Source of the DNA: Patiria miniata
Lineage: Eukaryota; Echinodermata; Asteroidea; Valvatida; Asterinidae
Assembly: GCF_015706575.1 (NCBI RefSeq)
Contig: NW_024037057.1
Span: 4,669,501-4,733,500 of the forward strand
Length of the DNA stretch: 64,000 bases
Reading direction: 5' to 3'
A program made the translations under genes and the position numbers. Below the pieces are notes generated by a model. That model worked only from the letters and a program-made list of their open reading frames with translations. It did no database searches and had not been told where the DNA came from. Within the stretch, counting starts at the first letter, position 1. The number at the start of each line of letters is the position of its first letter. Positions 13,201-25,200 of this stretch are shown here, piece by piece.

Positions 13201-16200
13201 TATAAAATAAATAAATTATGAATTTTATTTAGTTTACGATGCTTAAGTGATAATTCAGCTTCCAGTGGCGCCCTGGATGGGATTGTTGAGGATGTCGGAC
13301 CACGTGAGGAACCTGCGGCCTGATCAGCCTGATGAGTGACTGTGTGTGATGTGATGAATGACGAGATGGGAGAACGTGTGGAGGTCCTACGCGGTTAATG
13401 GAGACGACTATGAACACCATTTACGACCCGCAACGATCGACCCAGTATGGAATAAATTAGCTGATATTATAACTTAAAAAAATAAAATAATAATAATGTA
13501 ATTTTGAATAGCTCGAATTTTGTTTATATTTTGTAATTAAATTGTCGGGAGCCAATTCAGTTAGGGGTGGCGTATGTTGTGGCGCTCTTATGTAATACCA
13601 GACGTGGCGCTCTTATGTAATACCAGACGTGGCGCTCTTATACAAATTCTTGTAATACCCTCCTAATCTTGTGTGGCTATATAAGCACGCCCGTATTCAT
13701 TGTTCGTTGCAGTTGGCTTCAGGGCGTTGGCTTCATCATGACTTTCTGTACCATTTTCTGTAGTCATATTAAATTATTTGGAAGCGGAGTTTAAGTTTCC
13801 TGTGTTTGGATTTGAGTTGTCCAATGTCTATTTTTAAGCCTCTATAAATTCCTAATTCGCTACATCAAAAGCATCATAAGATTACCACCAAATCCATCAT
13901 TGAATGAAAGGTCGAGATCGGTCAGGTTTGGTATTTGACCAGCAATGTGTTCAATGTCAGTGCTTTGCAGATAGCATTCTATTACATTCAACTTCCGAAG
14001 TCCCGTCAGTTTTTGAAAGGGTGGTATCCAGATATCCGCGGAACCACCCAGACCATCAATGCGATCAAAGATCAAACTGACTAATTCTCTTCTATTACTG
14101 AATGACTGTAAAATATCCGCCATGTCCTCACCGGTTAGTGAGGACCTCTTAATGCTCAGTTGTATGCCATCATCGCATGTTTTTACGGAGAACCTACCAA
14201 CATCACAATCCACAAGATTCCCTATGCAACTGACTGATTTAGCGAGACATTTTACATCCCGACTGTCTAAGTCACAACCCCTCATTTTGAGCTTTTTCAG
14301 GTAAATCATCGACTGTAAACTAGCCGCCCACGTTTCTGCGTTCCCACCAAGGTTGGGATTCTGTACAAGGATCAAACTGACTAAATCTCTCCTAATACTG
14401 AATGACTGTAAAATATCCGCCATGTCCTCACCGGTTAGTGAGGACCTCTTAATGCTCAGTTGTATGCCATCATCGCATGTTTTTACAGAGAACCTACCAA
14501 TATCACAATCCACAAGATTCCCTATGCAACTGACTGATTTAGCGAGACATTTTACATCCCGACTGTCTAAGTCACAACCCCTCATTTTGAGCTTTTCCAG
14601 GTGAATCATCGACTGTAAACTAGCCGCCCACGTTCCTGCGTTACCACCCAATCCCTTATTGAATGAAAGATCAAGATCGGCCAAGTGGGGCATCTCCCCA
14701 ACTGATGATGCAATATGTGGTATATCTTGTTTACTTATGCCGCATGATATTAACCCGAGTGATTTCAGGTGAATCATCGACTGCAAGCTAGCTGCCCATG
14801 TTCCTGCGTTACCACCAAATCCATCATTGAATGAAAGGTCGAGATCGGTCAGGTTTGGTATTTGACCAGCAATGTGTTCAATGTCAGTGCTTTGCAGATA
14901 GCATTCTATTACATTCAACTTCCGAAGTCCCGTCAGTTTTTGAAAGGGTGGTATCCAGATATCCGCGGAACCACCCAGACCATCAATGCGATCAAAGATC
15001 AAACTGACTAATTCTCTTCTATTACTGAATGACTGTAAAATATCCGCCATGTCCTCACCGGTTAGTGAGGACCTCTTAATGCTCAGTTGTATGCCATCAT
15101 CGCATGTTTTTACGGAGAACCTACCAACATCACAATCCACAAGATTCCCTATGCAACTGACTGATTTAGCGAGACATTTTACATCCCGACTGTCTAAGTC
15201 ACAACCCCTCATTTTGAGCTTTTTCAGGTGAATCATCGACTGTAAACTAGCCGCCCACGTTCCTGCGTTCCCACCAAGGTTGGGATTCTGTACAAGGATC
15301 AAACTGACTAAATCTCTCCTAATACTGAATGACTGTAAAATATCCGCCATGTCCTCACCGGTTAGTGAGGACCTCTTAATGCTCAGTTGTATGCCATCAT
15401 CGCATGTTTTTACAGAGAACCTACCAATATCACAATCCACAAGATTCCCTATGCAACTGACTGATTTAGCGAGACATTTTACATCCCGACTGTCTAAGTC
15501 ACAACCCCTCATTTTGAGCTTTTCCAGGTGAATCATCGACTGTAAACTAGCCGCCCACGTTCCTGCGTTACCACCCAATCCCTTATTGTTTGAAAGGTTA
15601 AGATCAGTCAGGTTTGGTATTTGACCAGCAATGTGTTCAATGTCAGAACTTTGCAGTGAACAACGTCTTAAATTCAACTTCCGAAGTTTCGTCATGTTTT
15701 GTAAGGGTGGAGCCCAGATATCTGCGAAACCACCCAAACCATGAATGCCATCAACGATCAAACTGACTAAATTTCTCCATTTACCGAATGACTGTAAAAT
15801 ATCCGCCATATCCTCAACGGTTAATGAGGACATGTTAATGCTCAGTTGTATGCCATCATAGCGTGAATGTACAGATAAACTACCAAAATCACAATCCACC
15901 AGATTCCGCATGCGACTGACTGATTGAGCGACGCATTTTACATCCCGATTGTCTAAGTCACAATCTCTCATTTTGAGCTTTTTCAGGTGAATCATCGACT
16001 GCAAACTAGCCGCCCACGTTCCTGCGTTGCCACTCAGGTTCAAATTCTTTGAAATGTCAAGATCATCCAAGCTTGGTATTTGACTTAATGCTTCAGCAGG
16101 GTCTTCCATGTCAATCCTCTGCAATGAGAAATCTCTCAAACCCAACTCACAAAGTTCCGTCCGGTTTGGTAAGGGTGGGGGCCATATTTTCTGGGAACCA

Positions 16201-19200
16201 CCAGGACCATGAATGCCATCAAGGATCAAACTGACTAAATCTCCCCGATTACTGAATGACTGTAAAGTATCCACCATATCCTTGCCGGTTAGTGAGGAGC
16301 TCTGAATGCTCAGTTGTATGCCATCATCGCATGGCTGTACAGAGAAAATACCAACATCACAATCAACCAGATTCCCCATGCAACTTACTGATTGAGCGAC
16401 GCAATTTACATCGCGACTGTTTAAGTCACAATCTGTCATTTTGAGCTTTTTCAGGTGAATCATCTTCTTCAAACTAGCCGCCCAAGTTCCTGCATTACCA
16501 CCCAAGTTCGAATTCTTTAAAAGGTTAATATCAGTTAATCTTGGTATTTGACCTAACGATGCTGCAGGGTCTTTAATGTCAGTGCTTTGCAGTGAGAAAT
16601 CTGTGAAATCATAGTCACAAAGTTCCGTCAGGTCTTTTAAGGGTGGGGGCAAGATACCTGCGGAACCACCCAGACCATGAGTGCCAACAAGGATCAAACT
16701 AACTAAATCTTCCCGATCACTGAATGACTGTAAAATATCCGTCATATCCTCGCCGGTTAGTGAGAAGCCCTTAATGCTCAGTTGTATGCCATCATCGCAT
16801 GGCTGTACAGAAAAACTACCGAAATTACAATCCACGAGATTCCCCATGCGACTGACTGACTGAGCAACATATTTCATATCTCGAATGTCACAATCACTCA
16901 TTTCGAGCTTCTTTAGATGAATCATTGACTGCAAACTAGGCGCCCACGTTTCGGCGTTACCACACAATCCATTATTGTCTGAAAGGTTAAGATCAGCCAG
17001 GTTTTGCATTTCGCCAACCCCTGATGCAATATGTGGTATGTCTTGTTCATTTATGTTGCATGATTTCAAATCAAGAGATTTTAAATGACTCATCGAATGT
17101 AAACTATACGCCCACGTATCTGCGTTATCACCTAAGTCTACATTGTATGATAGATCAAGAACGGCTAGGTTTGGCATCTTTCCAACCAATGATGCAATGT
17201 CGATTACATCGCGCGGTTTAAAGCCACATTCCACTAAACGGAGTGTTTTGAGGACTGCCCAGTCTTTGGCAGTCAAGTCACCTGCATTCTGATATGATGA
17301 TAAAAGCTGGTAAACATTGCTACCACTTAGTGTGCATGAATCAAAACGCAATTCGTGCAGATTTTTTATTGCGGTCAAACGTGAAGCAAGGACATTACTC
17401 AAACTTGACAGGTCACACCTAGAAAATTTAACGCGACATACTGCATTGAGGTAATCCACTTCCAAGAGCTCTGTCTGCTCGGCCACATGCTGCATCAACC
17501 ACACGAGAGAGTTCATTGAGTCGTTGCTATAGCTATCTATCTGCATAGATTCAGTGAAAAACGATTCAATGAAATCGTTTGATAACAAATCTGATGATTG
17601 ACTTTCAAAGTAGCAACTTAGGGCCAATTTCTTCACTCCATCGTGATCTGGATTTTCGTGCAGCATCTGAAGTATACGAATTGCACATTGTTGATTGTCA
17701 CCGCAGCAGAAGCGAAACACGTACTCAAAATTCATAGGATCCCGAATTTTATCGAGAATCTTCTGAAAGTTCCCATCGCCTTTGCTTAAAAGACTCTGAC
17801 AGTACATAGCTGCGCAGTACTCTTGAATTGTCTTATGAATAAACTGCACGTTGTTGTGTTTTTCAAGCCACTTCATGACCCTCTTACTAGTGAGAATACC
17901 CGCTTGTAACGCTTTGTTAAGTACACTCTTCTCAAACTCTCCCTCTTGAAATGTAAGTCTCTGCTCTGGAGAAACAAGCCCTTGTAATGCAATTTTTCCG
18001 ATTGCAATCACTACTTCCGATATTGCTTCTTCTGATACTTCAGACATCTTTCTTCGAAATATGTATCTAATTGCCTCACTGAACAACCTTGATAAAGTAT
18101 CGGGTAGTGTTGCCTCTGCCCTCCATAAAACACACATTAGCAGGAGTAGCATAGGACTCCTTGCTAATTCAGACAGGACATCGGATGATTGAATCCTTTC
18201 AAGAAGTCCCCCAACCATGTGACGTTTTTTAGAAAAAAATTTGTTCACATACTCTTCAATATCTTCCATCCTAAAGCCGAGAACATTCACGTGTGTGAAA
18301 GGTTTAGTAATGAGTGATTTGCTTGTCAACTTAACAAGGTGGGATGGTCGTGTTGTTACGACTACAAAACATTCTTTGCCAACTTTTCGATTGAGCATTC
18401 TTAAAATGGGACCAAATTTCTTTGGTTCGAGTTTAGTTGTCCTAAATTCATCAAAACCGTCTATAAGAATGAGCACTCTACTACCATTGTTTTGAATGAA
18501 TCCTTTCAAATCACGCTTGTTAACTTTTGTGTCGTCTGATAAAAGTTGATCAAAGACTGACTTAACAAGATGCGAAGTTTGGTCGAGAGCGGACATTTTC
18601 AAAACAAACAAAAGTGTGAACGTTTTGAGTGCAATACCTTTTGCCCAATCGTATGCAATTTTGTCAATAATAGTGGACTTGCCCAAGCCAGGTAATCCAC
18701 ACAAAATGACGCGTTTAATCACTTTCCTGTCTTTTTGTATGAGGAAAATGTCCCCGTACTCATTAACATACCCCTCAATGTCATCCTGGTCACCCTTTTC
18801 TAATTGCAACTCTGTATATATATCCATAATATGTTTCATGTCGTCATCGACCCAGGGTATTAACTGAACGTAGCTACCTGTGGTGGTATACCGGTCTTCT
18901 AATTCACTCCTGCACTGATCAGCAGCATCACTCGGATTGGATTGCGCTCTTCCCGTCTCGGCTGTTAAAAGAAAAGAGGCAACGTTAGGAGTGTATGTCA
19001 GCGGCGGCACTTGCAATGGGTTCAAATGGATTCATGATTTTTCTTCCTGTTGATGTTTCTTAAGGGTATTTTATTGGCTTGATATGGTTTTTTTTTGGTA
19101 AAATGCAATTGTTCTGGCAACGGGTATACAAAAATGTTATGTCTTGATTTCCCTCTTTCCCGAAAGTGCTCTTAGTGAATATTTTTTCTTCCGATCAGTC

Positions 19201-22200
19201 AAATTTGCTTGCCAATTAAGCAAAGTGCGAGGGTGGTCTACAAAGAACTAATTTACCGAACTGTGTCTTCTGGCAGAAGATAAAAGGACACTGACTTTTT
19301 GATTATCTACTAGCAACTATGTATTGGTATGTATTATACTACAGGCTACACATGCGCATCTCTAAGGAAGAAATTAATGCACCGCCATGATGGATGTTAT
19401 ACAAAGGATCTGTTTAGTCAGTATCTTAGTATGTTAGTAAAAGTAAGTCTTGTTGGATGTAGTTATTGTTGGATGCAGTTATTTGTGTCGTATCCCAGTA
19501 GGATCTCGTAGACTGCAGTTTCCTGTGCCCAGTTCGCCTTCAATATACACGTATGTCGAGTTGGTGGTTATGTAACACCAATAATAAACTGGTGGTTCCA
19601 CATGTAACACCATAAACTAGACAAAAGTGCTATTAATTTAGAGGTCTGCCCGAACCCAAAAATCTTGAATGTAAGATTTTCCTGAAAAATCTTTGCAAAT
19701 TGGGTCCCTTGTAAAAGCGTGCTGTTTAGGTTAATTCATTAACAGAAATCGTCATGCGAAATTCCGATACAAAAACTGATTTAATAGGATCTCATTCTGC
19801 CAATCGAATCACAACTAATTTATTGAGTTCCTCTTGCCACTATTTCATTAGTTTCATTAGTTTTAACACACTCGATAAGGCTGCGTTCCTGTCAAAATCC
19901 TTTTGGTACTTTTTCTTCGTGCACCAAAAATTTGTGAAATTTGTATGAAATGGAAGTGTACGATTTGCAAAACTTTCTTCAGTTACTGAGCGTACCTGAT
20001 GTGCCCCGAACCAAGTCGTTCCTGCCTGAATCAATCAGAGCCTTCTCCAACGTCCGCCATGCTTCCGTGTAATTGTCCTGCTTTCTCCACCATGTGCTTA
20101 ACATCTCAAAGCACTGCCTTACAACATCGTTGGAGTGATTAGCCCTAATGATGCCAATGTGTTCTTTTGAACATTTCAAGCATAAGGCCAATTTTTCCCA
20201 GTCTGTTGCAATCTTCTCAGATTGTTTCCGGATGGCTCTGTCGTCAGGTCGAGTATCTATCAATGAATAAAATGCAAGTACACCATAAATAAAACGCGTA
20301 CAGCTTTAGAAGTCATTATTATTGTTAGAATGTATTCTCTTGGAAAGACTGAGATAATCCTGAAAAAACAGGTTGTAACCTTCCAACTGTACTGCAAGAG
20401 ACATGGAATTTTTATGACGCTATTTGAAATCATCTGACATACTAAATAGTTCAGTTTCATGATGTCTCATTCACGCATATATTTATATTAATGTTAAGGA
20501 TTTTTACCAGTCTGACACAGAAAAAAATCTTCCTGCCACATTTCAGTCAATGTTTAGGAATCGAGAACAAGTCCACTCGCAGACCGGATACGTTCGCGCG
20601 CAAAAGGAACCATGAATTAGCCGTTTGCAGCAGCCCAAATAAAGTCGTTACATCTTACTTTACACTTTAGATGAAACGAGCAATACATTTTAACAAAAAT
20701 GTATACCTAACAGTACAAAGGGAAACAACGAATGAAATTCAGGGGAGAGAACATACAAAATATTGGATTCCGTGTAATTAGTTACCTGATCTGCTTTCTG
20801 TATCAGTCACTCCCACAGCCCCTCCCATTTGTACCTCTGGTTGAGAGTCGTCTCGATGACCAATTTCATCCCGTTTCGGTCTCTGGTCCTGAGATAATGA
20901 AGCCTCGTTCTGCTTTCTCTGTTCTTTGGCCCTTCCCACTTGTATCTCTGGTTGATGTTTATCTTGATAACTCTCTAATTGCCCATGCCTCGGTCCATGT
21001 ACTTCCGATGACGTCGTCCCCTTTTGAGCGTTCTTCTCGAATTCCCTCATTTTCAGCTTTGTCTGTTGAAGCTCCTGACTCTGTCTATGTTCCTCATTAG
21101 ATTGTTTTGTCTGTTTCTGCTTGCCCTGTTCTTGAAAAACTACTCCTTGTTCATGTAGCTGAGGTTTTTCTTGTTCAGCAACTTCCTCCTGTCCCGGTCT
21201 AGGTCTCTCAGTTGATGTACTTACTTTCTGCTTGTTCTGTTTTTGAGCCCCCTCCACATCTACCTCCGATTCAGGTTTGTCAAGATTACTTACTTCCTCC
21301 TGTCTAGGTTTCAGGTCCCCAGATGATGTAGTCATTTTCTGCTTGCTCTGTTCTTTAGCCTCTGCTGCTTGTACTGATGGTTTGCGTGTGTCTTGATGAC
21401 CACCTTCCTCCTGCCTCGGTCTCTGGTCCTGAGATAATGAAGCCTCGTTCTGCTTTCTCTGTTTCTTTTCTGTTTTGTTTTCTTTGGCCCCTCCCACTTG
21501 TATCTCTGGTTGATGTTTATCTTGATAACTCTCTAATTGCCCATGCCTCGGTCCATGTACTTCCGATGACGTTGTCCCCTTTTGAGCGTTCTTCTCGAAT
21601 TCCCTCATTTTCAGCTTTGTCTGTTGAAGCTCCTGAATCTGTCTATGTTCCTCATTAGATTGTTTTGTCTGTTTCTGCTTGCCCTGTTCTTGAAAAACTA
21701 CTCCTTGTTCATGTAGCTGAGGTTTTTCTTGTTCAGCAACTTCCTCCTGTCCCGGTCTAGGTCTCTCAGTTGATGTACTTACTTTCTGCTTGCTTTGTTT
21801 TTGAGCTCCCTCCACATCTACCTCCGATTCAGGTTTGTCCTGATTACTTACTTCCTCCTGTCTAGGTTTCAGGTCCTCAGATGATGTAGTCATTTTCTGC
21901 TTGCTCTGTTCTTTAGCCTCTGCTGCTTGTACTGATGGTTTGCACGTGTCTCGATGACCACCTTCATCCTGCCTCGGTCTCTGTGCCTGAGATGATTTAG
22001 TCCCTTTCTGCGTGCTCCTTTCTTTAGTTGGAGCCACAAGAATCTCTGTTTGAGGTTTTTTTCGTTGACTAACTTCCTTTTGTCCCGTTCTCTGTCCCTC
22101 AGATGATGTAATCCCTGTCTTCTTGCTAGTTTTGTCTTGATTACCACAAAACTCCTCCTCATGTCGTCTGTTCTGTCCCTCAAGTGACATATACCCTTTC

Positions 22201-25200
22201 TGTTTGCTGTGATATTTAACCTTTTCAACTTGTTGCGGTTTATCTCGATAATCATCTAATTGGCCATGCCTCAATCCGCATTCTTTGGATGAAGTCATCT
22301 CCTTCTGAGCGTTCTTCTCAAATACCTGTAGTTTCTGCTTTTTCTGTGGAAGCTCGTGACTCGGTGTCCGTTTTTGTTTGACCTGTTTTTTAATAAGTTC
22401 TCCTTGTTCGTGTATCTGAGGTTTGTCTTGTTTAGCAAGTCTCTCCTCTCTTGATCTCTTTCCCTCAGGGACTGCAGTCTCTTTCTCATCGCTCCGTTTA
22501 TTCGCCCCTCCCACTTGAACCTGTTGTTGACGTTTGTCTTGATGACCAACTTTCACCTTTCTCCATCTCTGAACCTCAGATGATGTAGTCGCTCTCTCCT
22601 GTACTGATGGTTTGGGTTTCTCTAGGTGACCAACTTCCTCCAGTCTTGGTCTCTGCTCTTCAGATGTTAAAGTCCTTTTCCGCTTTTTCCGTTTTTTAGC
22701 CCGTCCCACTTTCATTTCTTGTTCAGGTTCGTCTTGATACCCAACTTCCTCCTGTCTCAATCGCTGTCCCGCAGATATTGAAGTCAATTTCTGCGTGCTC
22801 TGTTTTTCAGCCCCTCTCTTTTGTACTGATTGTTTGGGTTTCTCTACATGACCAACTTCCTCCTGTCTTAATCTCTGTTTCTCAGATGTTGAAGTCCCTT
22901 TCCGCTCTCTCTGTTCCTTAGTCTCTCTGTCTTGTACTGATGGTTTGGGTTTCTCTAGATGACAAAGTTCCTTCTGGCTTTGTCTCTGTTCCTTAGATGG
23001 TGATATGCTTTTCCGCTTTCTCCGTGTTTTAGGCTGTCCCACTTTCATGTCTTGTTCAGGTTTGTCTCCATACCAAACTTTCTCCTGACTTGGTCTCTGT
23101 TCCTCAGATGTTGAAGATCGTTTCCGCTTCCTCCTTTTTTTAGCCCATCCCACTTTCATCTCTTGTGCAGGTTTGTCTCGATACCCACATTCCTCCTGTC
23201 TCAATTTCTGTTCATCAGATGTTGAAGTCCCTTTCTGCTCTCTCTGTTCTTTAGCCTCTCTCCCTTGTACTAATGGTTTAGATTTCTCTAGATGGCCAAC
23301 TTTCTCCTGTCTCAATCGCTGTCCCGTAGATATTGAAGTCCATTTCTGCGTGCTCTGTTCTTCAGTCCTTCTCTTTTGTACTGATGGTTTGGGTTTCTCT
23401 ACAAGACTTACTTCCTCCCGTCTTGGTCTCTGTTCTTCAGATGTTAAGGTCCCTTTTCGCTCTCTCTGTTTCTTCGCCTCTCTTTCTTGTATTGATGGTT
23501 TGGCTTTCTCTAGATGACCAAGTTCCTCCTGTCTCGATCTTTGTGCCTTAAATGTTGAAGTCCTTTTCCGCTTTCTTCGTTTTTTAGCCCGTCCAACTGT
23601 CACATCTGGCTCAGGTTTGTCTCGATATCCACATTCCTCCTGTCTCAATCTCTGTTCCTCAGATGTTGAAGCCCCTTTCTGCTCTCTCTGTTCTTTGGTC
23701 CCTTTCTCTTGTAGTGATGGTTTGGCTTTCTCTAGATGGCCAATTTCCTCCTGTCTCAATCTCCGCTCCTTAGATATTGAATTCATTTTCCGCTTTCTCC
23801 TTGTTTTAGCCCGTCCCACTTTCATCTCTTGTTCAGGTTCGTCTCGATACCCAACTGCCTCCTGTCCCTGTCTCTCAGATGATGTAGGCCTACATGCAGT
23901 ATCTTTCTGCTTAGCCTGTTCTTTAGCCCCTCCCATCTGAACTTCTTGTCCGGATTTGTCTGGATGAAGCTGAAATTGTCCATGCCTCGTTCCGTGTTCT
24001 TCAGCTGATGTCATTACATTTTGAACATTCTTTTCAAATTCTTCTAGTTTCTGCTTTTTTTGTGGAAGCTCTTTACTCGGTCTCTGTTTCTCAATAGATT
24101 GCCATGTTCGTTTCTGCTTGCCCTGTTCTTTCACAAATACCCCTTGTTCAGGTATCTGAGGTTTGTCCTGTTCAGTAATTTCCTTCTGTCTTGGTCTCTG
24201 TCCACAGGATGTAGGCCCTTTCTGCATGTTCTGTTTCTTAACACCCTCCATTTGCCCCATTGTGTTAGGATTGACTAGATGACCAACTTCCTCCTGACGC
24301 GGTCTCTGACCCTCTGATGATGTAGTGCCTTTCTGTTTGTCTTGTTCTTTAGTCCCTCCTGTTTGTATTGATGTTCTGGCTTTCTCTTGGTTAACAATTT
24401 CTTCCTGTTTCATCCTCTGTCGCATATCTGATGGAATCATAAAAGCCAGCTCTTCACGCCCGATTGAATTTAACGCGTCTCTCAAACTTTGAAATCCTTC
24501 CTCGCGATTTGTTTGCTTTCTCCACCAAGAAAGCAGCATCTGAAGGCTCCTTTCTTTGTCGTTTTGAAAGGTGGTTTGGATTTCCTTGATTTCTGCTTCT
24601 TCATATCCCAGGGATTTGGCCAACTTATTCCAGCATGATTCGGTTTTTGAAGCCAAATCCCGGAAGAACGGATCATCAGCAAAATGTTTGCCTGCCAAAC
24701 AAAAAGAAACCTTTTCGTAAGGACAAAAGTACAATGCATTTATCATTTTATTTATTATTTCACTTTCATTGAGTTGTCTATCTTTTTGGGAGGCAAATGC
24801 AGGGTAAGGTGAGACATTACAGCAGAGGAGGTGGCACATTAAGTTAGATCGCTCTTTTTCACATTAAGTTAGATCGGTTTTTGCACCTGTGCTCCTCATA
24901 ATGCAAAACCCCCTCCCCCCCCCCCCTAAAAAAGAAGAGGCTACAGGGTCAATCATGTTCTCATCATTGCACTTTCTAGGATACATTTTCAAATGCAGTT
25001 GCTTATGCCTTTCCCCCCGTGACTTACAGAGGAGGATGCGGTATCTCCGGCCCGTGAAGGTAAAAAGCCCGCAGGTTGTTCCCCATCTAGAAAGATACTG
25101 TACATGTTTTCCATGAGCATTTACCTTTAAGTCCACCGCCCAGGAGGCCATCGGTACACAGACGAAGTGAGATGTTCTCGTCCTGTTGAATTCCATAGTC

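Larger units (their letters stand above)
7251..13881 (+). mobile_element. Ty3/gypsy LTR retrotransposon with chromodomain, looks whole
   Basis: The element is 6,631 bp with 307-bp LTRs at both ends that appear identical by eye, a zinc-knuckle gag and a long pol ending in a chromodomain. A 4-bp target duplication (TTAC) flanks it at 7247-7250 and 13882-13885. It lies in the opposite orientation to gene A, inside its last exon. Domain order (protease, reverse transcriptase, RNase H, integrase) is that of Ty3/gypsy, and the chromodomain suggests a chromovirus-like lineage. Identical LTRs mean a very young insertion, probably still variable in the population. It looks whole, with no obvious break. 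Confidence 0.9.

Noticed and set aside
7251-13881. Endogenous retrovirus with env
   Set aside because: No envelope-like frame lies between pol and the 3' LTR; the chromodomain end fits a Ty3/gypsy retrotransposon.
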